A DNA stretch of 64,000 nt. Source: Pseudomonas chlororaphis. GTDB lineage: Bacteria > Pseudomonadota > Gammaproteobacteria > Pseudomonadales > Pseudomonadaceae. The position numbers were made by a program, and so were the translations under genes. The notes beneath the pieces are model-generated. The model did not search any database. It was not told the DNA's origin and was given only the letters and a program-made list of their open reading frames with translations. Shown here piece after piece: positions 19,981 through 30,557 of this stretch; within the stretch, counting starts at the first letter, position 1; each line of letters opens with the position of its first letter. The stretch covers positions 124,001 through 188,000 of the forward strand of contig NZ_MSCT01000004.1 in assembly GCF_001921865.1 (NCBI RefSeq). Direction: 5' to 3'.

Positions 19981-21117
19981 ATGTCCCAGACGTTTTACAA
20001 GAAAGGCTTTCTGGCCCTCGCAGTGGCAGCTGCGTTGGGTGTTTCTGCGTTTGCTCAGGCCGACCTCAAGATCGGCGTAGCGGGTCCCATGACAGGTGCC
20101 AACGCGGCATTTGGCGAGCAGTACATGAAGGGTGCACAGGCAGCGGCTGACGAGATCAACGCCAAGGGCGGGGTCAATGGCGAGAAGATCGTCCTGGTCA
20201 AGGGCGACGACGCGTGCGAGCCGAAACAGGCCGTGGCCGTGGCCAACCGTCTGGTCGACCAGGACAAGGTCGCCGGCGTGGTCGGTCACTTCTGCTCGTC
20301 GTCGACCATCCCGGCTTCCGAGGTTTACAGCGACGCGGGCGTGATCGCCATCACCCCGGGCTCCACCAACCCGCAGGTCACCGAGCGCGGCCTCTCCGCG
20401 ATGTTCCGCATGTGCGGGCGCGACGACCAGCAGGGCATCGTTGCCGGCGACTACATCGTCGATGTGCTCAAGGGCAAGAAAGTCGTGGTGCTGCACGACA
20501 AGGACACCTACGGCCAGGGCCTGGCGGATGCCACCAAGGCCCAACTGACCAAGCGCGGCGTCACCCCGGTGCTGTACGAAGGCCTGACCCGCGGCGAGAA
20601 AGACTTCAGCGCCGTGGTCACCAAGATCCGCGCCGCCGGCGCCGACGTCGTCTACTTCGGCGGCCTGCACCCGGAAGCCGGCCCGCTGGTTCGCCAACTG
20701 CGCGAGCAGGGCCTCAAAGACGTCAAGTTCATGTCCGACGACGGCATCGTCACCGACGAACTGGTGACCACCGCTGGCGGTCCGCAATACGTCGAGGGCG
20801 TGTACATGACCTTCGGCGCCGACCCGCGCCTGCTGCCGGACAGCAAGACTGTGGTCGATGCCTTCCGCAAGGCCGGCACCGAGCCTGAGGGCTACACCCT
20901 GTACGCCTATGCCTCGATCCAGGCCCTGGCCGCGGGCTTCGGCGGCGCCAAATCCAACAAGGGCGAAGATGCCGCCAAGTGGCTCAAGGCCAACCCGGTC
21001 AAGACTGTGATGGGCGAGAAGACCTGGGACGCCAAGGGCGACCTGAAGATTTCCGACTACGTGGTTTACCAGTGGGACAAGGACGGCAAATACCACCAGC
21101 TGGAAAAACAGAAGTGA
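19981..21117 (+). CDS. braC: Branched-chain amino acid ABC transporter, periplasmic binding protein
   Basis: Product of 378 aa. ATG 19981 (MSQTFYKK) is chosen over an in-frame upstream codon because it gives a classical signal peptide cut after about residue 27 (SAFAQA/DLKIG) and has GGAG 9 bp before it. The mature protein is a type I periplasmic leucine/isoleucine/valine-binding fold (Peripla_BP_6), with GPMTGANAAFGEQYMKGA near the start and a Cys pair around GDDACEPKQ and VGHFCSSS. It captures LIV and possibly alanine/threonine for LivHMGF. It is expressed from a sigma-54 promoter, and a stem-loop before livH probably raises its level relative to the permease. Confidence 0.95.
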   Translation: MSQTFYKKGFLALAVAAALGVSAFAQADLKIGVAGPMTGANAAFGEQYMKGAQAAADEINAKGGVNGEKIVLVKGDDACEPKQAVAVANRLVDQDKVAGVVGHFCSSSTIPASEVYSDAGVIAITPGSTNPQVTERGLSAMFRMCGRDDQQGIVAGDYIVDVLKGKKVVVLHDKDTYGQGLADATKAQLTKRGVTPVLYEGLTRGEKDFSAVVTKIRAAGADVVYFGGLHPEAGPLVRQLREQGLKDVKFMSDDGIVTDELVTTAGGPQYVEGVYMTFGADPRLLPDSKTVVDAFRKAGTEPEGYTLYAYASIQALAAGFGGAKSNKGEDAAKWLKANPVKTVMGEKTWDAKGDLKISDYVVYQWDKDGKYHQLEKQK

Positions 21118-21130
21118 CATGAGCGCTTGA

Positions 21131-21174
21131 GCAGGCCGACCCTCCTGCCTTCAAGGGGGAGGGCGCGGGCCTGC
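21131..21174 (+). other. Intercistronic stem-loop braC-livH
   Basis: GCAGGCC (21131-21137) pairs with GGCCTGC (21168-21174), and inner CCCTCC pairs with GGGAGG. This strong hairpin lies in the 184-bp gap after braC and has no T tract. It may stabilise the braC message or partly terminate transcription. Confidence 0.6.
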
Positions 21175-21301
21175 CGCTTGCGTGTCCGTGCAGTACCTGT
21201 CTTTTCTCGTAGAGCTGCACAACTGTTGTGTTGCGCGGGTGGTTGAACCCCAGGCCGTCGTATCCGAGGTGTGCAGTCTCTCAACTGCGTGAGATTGCGT
21301 T

Positions 21302-22216
21302 ATGGATGGTATTTTCCTGCAGCAACTGATCAATGGGCTGACCCTCGGGTCGGTCTATGGTCTGATCGCCATCGGCTACACAATGGTCTATGGCATCATC
21401 GGCATGATCAACTTCGCCCATGGCGAGGTTTACATGATTTCCGCTTACCTCGCGGCAATCAGTCTCGCTCTGCTGGCCTATTTCGGCATCGAATCCTTCC
21501 CGCTGCTCATTCTCGGTACCCTGGTCTTCACCGTCGTCGTGACGGGGATCTATGGCTGGGTCATCGAGCGCGTCGCCTACAAGCCCCTGCGCAACTCCAC
21601 CCGCCTGGCGCCGCTGATCAGCGCCATCGGGATCTCGCTGATCCTGCAGAACTACGCGCAGATCAGCCAGGGCGCCAAGCAACAAGGTGTGCCGACGCTG
21701 CTGGCCGGCGCCTGGAAGGTCGACATCGGGACCGGTTTCGTCCAGCTCACCTACACCAAGATCTTCATCCTGGTGGCGGCTTTCGCCGGCATGGCGTTGC
21801 TTACCTACATCATCAAGTACACCAAGCTCGGTCGCATGTGCCGGGCTACCCAGCAAGACCGCAAGATGGCCTCGATCCTCGGGATCAACACCGACCGGGT
21901 GATTTCCTACGTGTTCATCATCGGCGCCGCCATGGCCGCGCTGGCCGGCGTACTGATCACCATGAACTACGGCACGTTCGACTTCTATGCCGGCTTCGTC
22001 ATCGGCATCAAGGCGTTCACCGCGGCCGTGCTCGGCGGCATCGGTTCGCTGCCCGGGGCGATGCTCGGCGGGATCATCCTCGGGATCTCCGAGTCGCTGT
22101 TCTCCGGTCTGATCAACTCCGACTACAAAGACGTGTTCAGTTTCTCGCTGCTGGTGCTGATTCTGATCTTCCGTCCCCAAGGCCTGCTGGGTCGCCCACT
22201 CGTGGCGAAGGTATAA
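21302..22216 (+). CDS. livH: Branched-chain amino acid ABC transporter permease LivH
   Basis: Product of 304 aa with about eight hydrophobic membrane segments. The LivH hallmark segments GLTLGSVYGLIAIGYTMVYGIIGMINFAHGE (near the N-terminus) and AFTAAVLGGIGSLPGAMLGG are present. It forms the inner-membrane channel with LivM. It lies 184 bp after braC and only 2 bp before livM, so livHMGF is one tight unit. No strong Shine-Dalgarno is visible, which may contribute to lower expression than the binding protein. The equivalent P. aeruginosa gene is braD. Confidence 0.95.
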   Translation: MDGIFLQQLINGLTLGSVYGLIAIGYTMVYGIIGMINFAHGEVYMISAYLAAISLALLAYFGIESFPLLILGTLVFTVVVTGIYGWVIERVAYKPLRNSTRLAPLISAIGISLILQNYAQISQGAKQQGVPTLLAGAWKVDIGTGFVQLTYTKIFILVAAFAGMALLTYIIKYTKLGRMCRATQQDRKMASILGINTDRVISYVFIIGAAMAALAGVLITMNYGTFDFYAGFVIGIKAFTAAVLGGIGSLPGAMLGGIILGISESLFSGLINSDYKDVFSFSLLVLILIFRPQGLLGRPLVAKV

Positions 22217-22218
22217 GT

Positions 22219-23514
22219 ATGTCTGCTGCCAATAAACCGATTGATATCAAAAAGAGCGTCATCGACGCCGTGCTGGCGGGGCTGATCTCGCTGATCGTGT
22301 TCGGCCCTATCGTGGGCGTGGTCCTGGATGGCTACAGCTTCAACCTGCAACCGGCTCGCGTCGGCTGGCTGGTGGCGATCGTGATGGCCGGCCGTTTCGC
22401 CTTGAGCCTGTTCCTGCAGACGCCCAAGGGGTTGAAGATCCTCCAGGGCTTCGAAAGCACCGGCTCCGGCGTGCATGTGCGGCCGCCCGACTACAAGTCG
22501 CGGCTGCGCTGGATCATCCCGGCGCTGATCGTGATCGCTATCGTCTTCCCGTTCTTCGCCAACAAGTATCTGTTGACCGTGGTCATCCTCGGCCTGATCT
22601 ACGTGCTGCTCGGCCTCGGCCTGAACATCGTGGTCGGCCTGGCCGGGCTGCTCGACCTGGGCTACGTGGCGTTCTACGCCATCGGCGCCTACGGCCTGGC
22701 CCTGGGTTACCAGTACCTCGGCCTGGGCTTCTGGAGCGTGCTGCCGCTGGCGGCCATCGCCGCGGCGCTGGCGGGGTGCATCCTCGGTTTCCCGGTGTTG
22801 CGCATGCACGGCGACTACCTGGCCATCGTGACCCTGGGTTTCGGCGAGATCATCCGCCTGATCCTCAACAACTGGTTGTCCTTCACCGGCGGCCCGAACG
22901 GCATGCCGGTGCCGTCGCCGACCTTTTTCGGCCTGGAGTTCGGGCGGCGGGCGAAGGATGGCGGGGTGCCGTTCCATGAGTTCTTCGGCCTGGAATACAA
23001 CCCCAACCTGAAGTTCCTGTTCATCTACATCGTGCTGTTCATCGTTGTGCTGCTGGTGCTCTACATCAAGCATCGCCTGACCCGCATGCCGGTCGGCCGA
23101 GCCTGGGAAGCGCTGCGTGAAGACGAGATCGCGTGCCGCGCCATGGGCTTGAACCATGTGCTGGTCAAGCTCTCGGCGTTCACCATCGGCGCGTCCACCG
23201 CGGGCCTGGCCGGGGTGTTCTTCGCCAGCTACCAGGGCTTCGTGAACCCTTCGTCCTTCACCTTCTTCGAGTCGGCGCTGATCCTCGCCATCGTGGTCCT
23301 GGGCGGCATGGGGTCGACCGTGGGCGTGGTGATCGCGGCGTTCGTGCTGACCGTGGCGCCGGAGTTGCTGCGCAGCTTCTCCGAGTACCGGGTGCTGCTG
23401 TTCGGCATCCTCATGGTGCTGATGATGATCTGGCGACCCCGCGGCCTGATTCGTATCAGCCGTACTGGCGTGACCCCGCGCAAGGGCGCCATGACCGAGA
23501 GGAGCGCGTCATGA
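22219..23514 (+). CDS. livM: Branched-chain amino acid ABC transporter permease LivM
   Basis: Product of 431 aa; ATG 22219, 2 bp after livH. A long upstream in-frame extension overlaps livH and is rejected. An N-terminal extra region (about residues 1-95, with two membrane segments) precedes the conserved permease core, including LGLNIVVGLAGLLDLGYVAFYAIGAYGLAL and the EAA-like loop MPVGRAWEALREDEIACRAMGLN. The N-terminal addition is usual for gamma-proteobacterial LivM (about 420-430 aa). The gene overlaps livG by ATGA. The equivalent P. aeruginosa gene is braE. Confidence 0.95.
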   Translation: MSAANKPIDIKKSVIDAVLAGLISLIVFGPIVGVVLDGYSFNLQPARVGWLVAIVMAGRFALSLFLQTPKGLKILQGFESTGSGVHVRPPDYKSRLRWIIPALIVIAIVFPFFANKYLLTVVILGLIYVLLGLGLNIVVGLAGLLDLGYVAFYAIGAYGLALGYQYLGLGFWSVLPLAAIAAALAGCILGFPVLRMHGDYLAIVTLGFGEIIRLILNNWLSFTGGPNGMPVPSPTFFGLEFGRRAKDGGVPFHEFFGLEYNPNLKFLFIYIVLFIVVLLVLYIKHRLTRMPVGRAWEALREDEIACRAMGLNHVLVKLSAFTIGASTAGLAGVFFASYQGFVNPSSFTFFESALILAIVVLGGMGSTVGVVIAAFVLTVAPELLRSFSEYRVLLFGILMVLMMIWRPRGLIRISRTGVTPRKGAMTERSAS

Positions 23515-24382
23515 GCGATGAAGTCATCCTGAAGGTAGAGAACCTGATGATGCACTTCGGTGGCATCAAGGCCCTGAGCGACGTCAGCCTGCAGGTCAAA
23601 CGCAATTCGATCTTCGCCCTGATCGGCCCCAACGGCGCTGGCAAGACCACGGTGTTCAACTGCCTGACCGGTTTCTACAAGGCCACGGGCGGGCATATCG
23701 CCCTCAATACCCGCGGTACGCCGACCAATGTCATCAAGCTGCTGGGCGAGCCGTTTCGCGCGAGCGACTTTGTCTCGCCAAGGCGTTTCGCCAGCCGGCT
23801 GTTCTACAAGATGTTCGGCGGCACCCACCTGGTGAACCGGGCGGGCCTGGCGCGGACCTTCCAGAACATTCGCCTGTTCAAGGAAATGTCGGTGCTGGAG
23901 AACCTGCTGGTGGCCCAGCACATGTGGGTCAACCGCAACCTGCTGGCCGGCATCCTTAATACCAAGGGTTACCGCAAGGCTGAAAGCGATGCGCTGGACC
24001 ACGCCTTCTACTGGCTGGAAGTGGTGGACCTGGTGGACTGCGCCAACCGCCTGGCCGGCGAGTTGTCCTACGGCCAGCAACGGCGCCTGGAGATCGCCCG
24101 GGCCATGTGCACCCGGCCGCAGATCATCTGCCTCGACGAACCGGCCGCCGGCCTCAACCCCCAGGAAACCGAAGCGCTCAGCGCGATGATCCGGCTGCTG
24201 CGCGACGAGCACGACCTGACCGTGGTGCTGATCGAACATGACATGGGCATGGTGATGAGTATTTCCGACCATATCGTGGTACTCGACCACGGCAACGTGA
24301 TCGCCGAGGGCGGGCCCGAAGCGATCCGCAACGATCCGAAAGTGATTGCCGCCTACCTGGGTGCGGACGAAGAGGAGCTGGC

Positions 24383-24386
<4 letters not shown>
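23511..24386 (+). CDS. livG: Branched-chain amino acid ABC transporter ATP-binding protein LivG
   Basis: Product of 291 aa. Walker A GPNGAGKT (residues 39-46), Q-loop in ARTFQNIRLF, signature LSYGQQRR, Walker B IICLDEPAAGLNP and switch His in VVLIEHDMG are all intact. An insert of about 30 residues after Walker A (NVIKLLGEPFRASDF...) is typical of LivG. It starts inside the livM stop codon (ATGA) with GAGAGGAG upstream, and ends overlapping livF. With LivF it forms the nucleotide-binding dimer. Confidence 0.96.
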
Positions 24387-25102
<716 letters not shown>

Positions 25103-25110
25103 CGGTCTGT

Positions 25111-25165
25111 TGTGGATAAAAAATGCCCCGCCGGCCCGCGCCGCCGGGGCATTTTTTTATCCACA
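25111..25165 (+). terminator. Terminator of the braC-livHMGF operon (with DnaA-box arms)
   Basis: TGTGGATAAAAAATGCCCCG pairs with CGGGGCATTTTTTTATCCAC and beyond, a near-perfect stem of about 20 bp plus an inner CCGG pairing, followed by T7. The outer ends are TGTGGATAA (25111-25119) and TTATCCACA (25157-25165), both perfect DnaA-box 9-mers. Confidence 0.92.
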
Positions 25166-25189
25166 CCCGATCCTTGCAATCCCCTCTCT

Positions 25190-25217
25190 GTAGGAGCAGC
25201 CGGTCGACGCTCCTACA
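25190..25217. repeat. Short palindromic repeat (family A variant)
   Basis: TGTAGGAGCAGCCGGTCGACGCTCCTACA-type inverted repeat: GTAGGAGC / GCTCCTAC around a short centre. The same variant forms part of the repeat at 931-1013. Confidence 0.7.
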
Positions 25218-25826
25218 GGAAAGGAGGAATAAATGGCCTTGTCCACAGCTGACAGCGGAAATTGTGGAAAACCTTCAGCGCAAGCTCGCGAAACGCGACA
25301 TAAAGCCGCTGCAAATAGTTGTTTTACCAGGCTTTTGACTTGTCCCCGTTTGCTGTGGAGCGGGCTGTGGGTAACGTGGGAGTAGCTGGCTGCATGCCTT
25401 GAACCGCGTGGCTTGCAGACGTGTGGTTGTTTTTTGATCAGGCTGTTTTGCCGAACCGCGAGCTGTACTTGTCAACCTTTTTATTGTCGCAGCCCAGGGC
25501 TGGAAACAGCCTGGACAAGCCTGTGGATAAGTCTGTGATTAAACTCTGGAAAGAGTCGCCCAGGCGGCGTAGTTACTGGCTTGACGCCATCCCATGGTTG
25601 ACCGCCCGGTCACCTGGGGCGGGGCGTGCGGCATGGACGCGTTGCCCGGGTCAAGCAAAAAACTTTCTAAAACCGCCTGCAGGCCCTGTGGACAGCGGCG
25701 TGCAGCTTTTTGCACTTGCCCCCAAAGACTGTGGACCGGACTGTGGATAAGGTGCGTGCATATGGCTACAGGCCAGAAGGGCCGGGGCTTTGCGTGGGTT
25801 GAGCGTTTTTTGTACAGCGCGCCACC

Positions 25827-26813
<987 letters not shown>

Positions 26814-26940
26814 TACGGATTGCCCGGCCACCGCTTCGCGAGCTCGACAGCGGCTACAGTTGTACTCGGATACACATAAGCTGAGTCGTTTCAGCTTGTG
26901 GTCAGCCCTGACAGGTTAGAATCCCCGCCGGAAATTTCGC

Positions 26941-26967
26941 CGCCGCCTCACACGAGGCGGCGTTTTT
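26941..26967 (+). terminator. Terminator-like hairpin in the leader of the CDF gene
   Basis: CGCCGCCTC / GAGGCGGCG perfect 9-bp stem with an ACAC loop and TTTTT directly after. It lies 20 bp before the GTG start of the CDF gene and downstream of a TAGAAT (26917-26922) -10-like element, so it may attenuate that gene or end the SDR transcript. Confidence 0.6.
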
Positions 26968-26987
26968 GAAGTTCGATAGGAGGAATC

Positions 26988-27893
26988 GTGAGTAACCGAG
27001 GTGAGCAGGCACTGCTCAAGCAATCGACCATCCTGATGTTCGCCGTGGCGATCGCCGGGATCGTCACAGGTTTTGTTTCTGGCGCCCAATCCATCCTGTT
27101 CGATGGATTTTTTTCGCTGATCGCGACCTTCATCAAGGTCCTGATGCTGATCACCGCCAAGCTGATCGCCAAGGAAAGCAACCACCGCTTCCAGTTCGGC
27201 TTCTGGCACCTGGAACCCATGGTGCTGCTGATCGAGGGCAGCTTCCTGCTGCTGATCGCCATCTACGCGTTTCTCAACGGCGTGTTCGGCATCATCAATG
27301 GCGGACGCGAGATCGAGCTGGGGCTGGTGATCGTCTACGCGGCGGTGTTCACCGTCGTCGAGTTCGGCTATTTCTTCTACGTCCGGCATCGCAACCGTAA
27401 GCTCAAGTCGTCGCTGATCCAGTTCGACAACATCAGTTGGCTGGTGGACGCCATGCTCTCGGTGGGGCTGTTGATCAGTTTCGTCACGGCCTTGCTGCTC
27501 AAGCAGTACGGACACGGCGAATGGGCGGCTTATGTCGACCCGCTGATCCTGATCGTGTTGGCCCTGAGCATGTTGCCGCCGGCATTCAAGATCCTCCGGC
27601 CGGCCCTGCGCGATGTGTTGGGCATCGCTCCGGACCAGCTGGACGACAAGGTCCGCGGGGTGATGGAGGAGGCCAAGGTACGACACGGCTTCGCCGACTA
27701 CATCTCGTATGTGCAGAAGCATGGCCGGGCGCGGTTCATCGAGATCCACATCGTGTTGCCAGCGGGATATCCGCTGCACAGCGTGGCGACCCTGGATGCG
27801 TTGCGCGAAGAGATATCCACAGCCCTCGGCCAGGCCGACGCCGCGCGCTGGCTGACCATCAGCTTTACCGGCGACCGCAAGTGGATTGCCTGA
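26988..27893 (+). CDS. Cation diffusion facilitator family transporter
   Basis: Product of 301 aa. The GTG start is supported by AGGAGG 6-7 bp upstream. Six hydrophobic segments match the CDF fold. Candidate metal-site residues in the membrane are Asp39 in LFDGFFSL and Asp149/Asp154-type residues in DNISWLVDAMLS. The loop HRFQFGFWHLEPM is typical of the subgroup. There is a C-terminal soluble domain (about 200-301). The family exports Zn, Fe, Mn or similar divalent ions by proton antiport; the substrate cannot be assigned. A terminator-like hairpin in its leader suggests regulated readthrough. Confidence 0.85.
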   Translation: MSNRGEQALLKQSTILMFAVAIAGIVTGFVSGAQSILFDGFFSLIATFIKVLMLITAKLIAKESNHRFQFGFWHLEPMVLLIEGSFLLLIAIYAFLNGVFGIINGGREIELGLVIVYAAVFTVVEFGYFFYVRHRNRKLKSSLIQFDNISWLVDAMLSVGLLISFVTALLLKQYGHGEWAAYVDPLILIVLALSMLPPAFKILRPALRDVLGIAPDQLDDKVRGVMEEAKVRHGFADYISYVQKHGRARFIEIHIVLPAGYPLHSVATLDALREEISTALGQADAARWLTISFTGDRKWIA

Positions 27894-27923
27894 GGCATTT
27901 CTGAGCCCCGAGCGCAGGCGCTC

Positions 27924-27993
27924 GATCGCGAGCAAGCTTCGCTCCTACAGGAGAATGCCTGTTTCTTTGTAGGAGCGAGCTTGCTCGCGATAG
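27924..27993. repeat. REP-type palindrome pair (family A)
   Basis: ATCGCGAGCAAGCTTCGCTCCTACAG-type left copy and TGTAGGAGCGAGCTTGCTCG right copy in inverted orientation between two convergent genes. Confidence 0.85.
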
Positions 27994-28004
27994 TGTCTGG
28001 AAGA

Positions 28005-29138
28005 TCAGCCGAAGTATTCAGCCAGGCCCAGATAACAGGTCGCCAGGTGATACGGCGTGGTCGACGGCATGTCCCGGCGGCTGAGTACGCCGTTGGCGTC
28101 CAGGCACTCGTTCCAGCCCTTGGCGTGCAGGAAGTGTTGTTGCAGCCCCTGCAACTGGCGCTGCAGGCGCGCGGCGCTGTCCGGGCGCAAGGTCAGGGCG
28201 CGCAGGTATTCGGCCTGGGCCCAGATACGCTGGGTGGCGTCGAGCACACCGCCGTCGATGTCCAGCATGGCGCTCACCGCGCCGCTGCGGCTGTCCACCC
28301 CAACCTGTTCGGCATGGGCAAAGGCTTGCTCCAACGAGGCGTGCAGGGGGCTGCTGCGCAACAAGGACGAGGATTGCAGCAGGAAAAACCACTCGAACTG
28401 ATGCCCCGGCTCGAACCAGTTATCCACAGCGCCCAGGGGTTTTTCCATCATCACCCCGTGCCGCGGCTCGACGAAGCGCTGTTGCAGGGCGTCGCACAGG
28501 TCCAGCAGCGAGTGTCGCACGGCGGCGTCGTCACGCACGGCCAGGGTCGCGAGGAAGGCTTCGGCCAGGTGCATCAGCGGGTTCTGCAAGGGGCCGCTGG
28601 CCAGGGACGACCAATCCTCGGCGAGGACCGCCTCGTACAGGCCGTCGTCGCTGGCGAAACGCTCGGTCACCACCTTTAGCGCGGCATTGAGCACCGACTC
28701 CACCAGCGGCTCGCGGACCCTGGCCCAGTAATGGGCGCAGGCGAAGATGATGAAGGCGTGGGTGTAGAGGTCCTTGCGCCGGTCCAGCGGCGCGCCCTGG
28801 GCATCGATGCTGTAGAACCAGCCGCCGTGCTCGGCGTCGTGGAAGTGCCGTTGCAGGGAACGGAACAGCGTCGCCGCCCGCTCCGCCGCGAGCGGGGTGC
28901 GGGCGTCGCCGATCAGGCTGGAAAACAGGTACAGCTGCCGGGCGCAGGCCATGGCCCGGTACCGTTGCGGCGCCAGCGGGGCGTTGTCGGCGTCCAGTGC
29001 CTCGAAGGGCAGCGCCAGCTCGGGGTTCCAGCCAGGTCCCTGCCAGAGCGGCACGATCACGCTGTGAAAATGCTGCTGCGCGGCCGAAAACAGGGCGGTC
29101 GATTCAGACAGGGAAGGGGAGGTGGAAGCATTGGACAT
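28005..29138 (-). CDS. AGE family epimerase/isomerase
   Basis: Product of 377 aa, an (alpha/alpha)6-barrel of the N-acylglucosamine 2-epimerase superfamily. Family segments: RKDLYTHAFIIFACAHYW (about residues 125-142), LMHLAEAFLATL, FEPGHQFEWFFLL (about 248-260) and TQRIWAQAEYLRAL. The His residues in THAF, MHLAEA and GHQFEW are candidates for the catalytic set used to interconvert aldose and ketose sugars. In pseudomonads such proteins are often D-mannose or cellobiose-type isomerases; exact substrate not determinable. Monocistronic, with no clear Shine-Dalgarno. Confidence 0.82.
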   Translation of the reverse strand: MSNASTSPSLSESTALFSAAQQHFHSVIVPLWQGPGWNPELALPFEALDADNAPLAPQRYRAMACARQLYLFSSLIGDARTPLAAERAATLFRSLQRHFHDAEHGGWFYSIDAQGAPLDRRKDLYTHAFIIFACAHYWARVREPLVESVLNAALKVVTERFASDDGLYEAVLAEDWSSLASGPLQNPLMHLAEAFLATLAVRDDAAVRHSLLDLCDALQQRFVEPRHGVMMEKPLGAVDNWFEPGHQFEWFFLLQSSSLLRSSPLHASLEQAFAHAEQVGVDSRSGAVSAMLDIDGGVLDATQRIWAQAEYLRALTLRPDSAARLQRQLQGLQQHFLHAKGWNECLDANGVLSRRDMPSTTPYHLATCYLGLAEYFG

Positions 29139-29261
29139 TGGCTGGCGTCGTCACGGCAGGGTGGAATGCGCGACATGGTAGCAGAGAAGGTGTGGGGGCC
29201 GTGGGAGGGGAGGCGCGAAGCATGCACGCGATGCATTCCAGGCAACACTGCGTGTTGCCTG

Positions 29262-29290
29262 GATCGCGAGCAAGCTTCGCTCCTACAGGT
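29262..29290. repeat. Single REP-type element (family A)
   Basis: One ATCGCGAGCAAGCTTCGCTC plus CTACAG copy between the epimerase and ureJ; no inverted partner nearby. Confidence 0.7.
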
Positions 29291-29296
29291 GTTGCG

Positions 29297-29869
29297 TCAG
29301 CCTGCCAGCAGCCATACGCCGGTGGCGGCCGACGCGGCACCCGCCACACGCACCAGCGGTGCCGCGGCCTGGGGCAGTACGCGTACCACCGCATAGCCAG
29401 CGGCGTGCAGCGCCGCAGTCGCGGCGACGAAACCGGCGGCGTAGGCCCAGGGGCTGGACATGTCCGGCAGCTCCAGGCCGTGGGCGACGCCGTGGAACAG
29501 GGCGAACAGCGCGGTGGCGGCCAGCGCCAGGCTCAGCGGCGGGCGCACCGCCAGGGCCACGGCCAGGCCCAGGGCCAGTACCGACGCGGCGATCCCACTT
29601 TCCAGGGCCGGCAGGTTCAAACCTTCAAAGCCCAGCACGCCGCCGACCAGCATGGTGCCGACGAACGTGCAGGGCAGTGCCCAGCGTGCCGCGCCCTGTT
29701 GCTGCGCGGCCCACAGGCCGACCGCGACCATGGCCAGCAAGTGGTCGAGGCCGCCGATCGGGTGGCTGATGCCGGCCATCAGGCCGTTGTCGCCGTGGCC
29801 CGGATGGGCGAAGGCCAGGGCGGGTGTCAGCAGCAGGGCGAGGGTGCCGAGAATGCGTTGCAGTGTCAT
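29297..29869 (-). CDS. ureJ: HupE/UreJ family nickel permease
   Basis: Product of 190 aa. A signal-peptide-like start (ending LAFA) is followed by a metal-binding mature N-terminus HPGHGD. The HupE/UreJ signature HPIGGLDHLLAM and a second HGVAHGLELP motif lie in membrane segments; about six are predicted. It probably admits nickel for urease. It is the last gene of ureE-ureF-ureG-ureJ, 37 bp after ureG, with AAGGA before its ATG. Confidence 0.9.
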   Translation of the reverse strand: MTLQRILGTLALLLTPALAFAHPGHGDNGLMAGISHPIGGLDHLLAMVAVGLWAAQQQGAARWALPCTFVGTMLVGGVLGFEGLNLPALESGIAASVLALGLAVALAVRPPLSLALAATALFALFHGVAHGLELPDMSSPWAYAAGFVAATAALHAAGYAVVRVLPQAAAPLVRVAGAASAATGVWLLAG

Positions 29870-29906
29870 GGATGGGCTTCCTTGTTGAGCAGGTTGAAAA
29901 TAGCGA

Positions 29907-30521
29907 TCAGGCCGCGGTCAGCAGGCCCTGGCGTTCGATAAAGGCAATGATTTCCTCCAGGCCCTGGCCGGTCTTCTGGTTGCTGAAGACGAACGGCTTG
30001 CCGCCGCGCATGCGCTGGGTGTCGCTGTTCATCATCTCCAGCGACGCGCCGACCAGGGGCGCCAGGTCGATCTTGTTGATCACCAGCAGGTCGGACTTGC
30101 AGATGCCCGGGCCGCCCTTGCGCGGCAGCTTGTCGCCGGCCGACACGTCGATCACGTAAATGGTCAGGTCGGACAGTTCCGGGCTGAAGGTCGCCGACAG
30201 GTTGTCGCCGCCGGACTCCACCAGGATCAGGTCGAGGCCGGGAAAGCGCCGGTTCAGTTGATCCACCGCTTCGAGGTTGATCGAGGCGTCTTCGCGGATC
30301 GCCGTGTGCGGGCAGCCGCCGGTTTCCACGCCGATGATGCGCTCCGGCGCCAGGGCCTCGTTGCGCACCAGGAAGTCGGCGTCTTCGCGGGTGTAGATAT
30401 CGTTGGTCACCACCGCCAGGTTGTAGCGTTCGCGCAGGGCCAGGCACAGGGCCAGGGTCAGGGCGGTCTTGCCGGAGCCCACCGGGCCGCCGATACCGAC
30501 GCGCAGAGGTTGTGTGTTCAT
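29907..30521 (-). CDS. ureG: Urease accessory GTPase UreG
   Basis: Product of 204 aa, the standard length. ATG 30521 has GGAG 8 bp upstream; eight upstream codons are discarded. P-loop GPVGSGKT (12-19), the nickel-binding Cys70-Pro71-His72 motif, [15 protein letters not shown] and NKIDLAP are all intact. UreG hydrolyses GTP to load nickel into urease with UreE, UreF and UreD. It is encoded with ureE and ureF and about 15 kb from the structural genes. Confidence 0.98.
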   Translation of the reverse strand: MNTQPLRVGIGGPVGSGKTALTLALCLALRERYNLAVVTNDIYTREDADFLVRNEALAPERIIGVETGGCPHTAIREDASINLEAVDQLNRRFPGLDLILVESGGDNLSATFSPELSDLTIYVIDVSAGDKLPRKGGPGICKSDLLVINKIDLAPLVGASLEMMNSDTQRMRGGKPFVFSNQKTGQGLEEIIAFIERQGLLTAA

Positions 30522-30557
30522 GTGACTCTCCAAAATAAAAGGCACTAACTTAAAGCC

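Noticed and set aside
25421..25750. 109-codon ORF in the gene-free interval after livF
   Set aside because: No ribosome binding site, biased composition, and it reads through two DnaA-box 9-mers; no family resemblance.
25111..25750. The DnaA-box cluster as chromosomal oriC
   Set aside because: No dnaA, dnaN, gidA, rnpA or rpmH next to it and no clear AT-rich unwinding element; pseudomonad oriC lies elsewhere.
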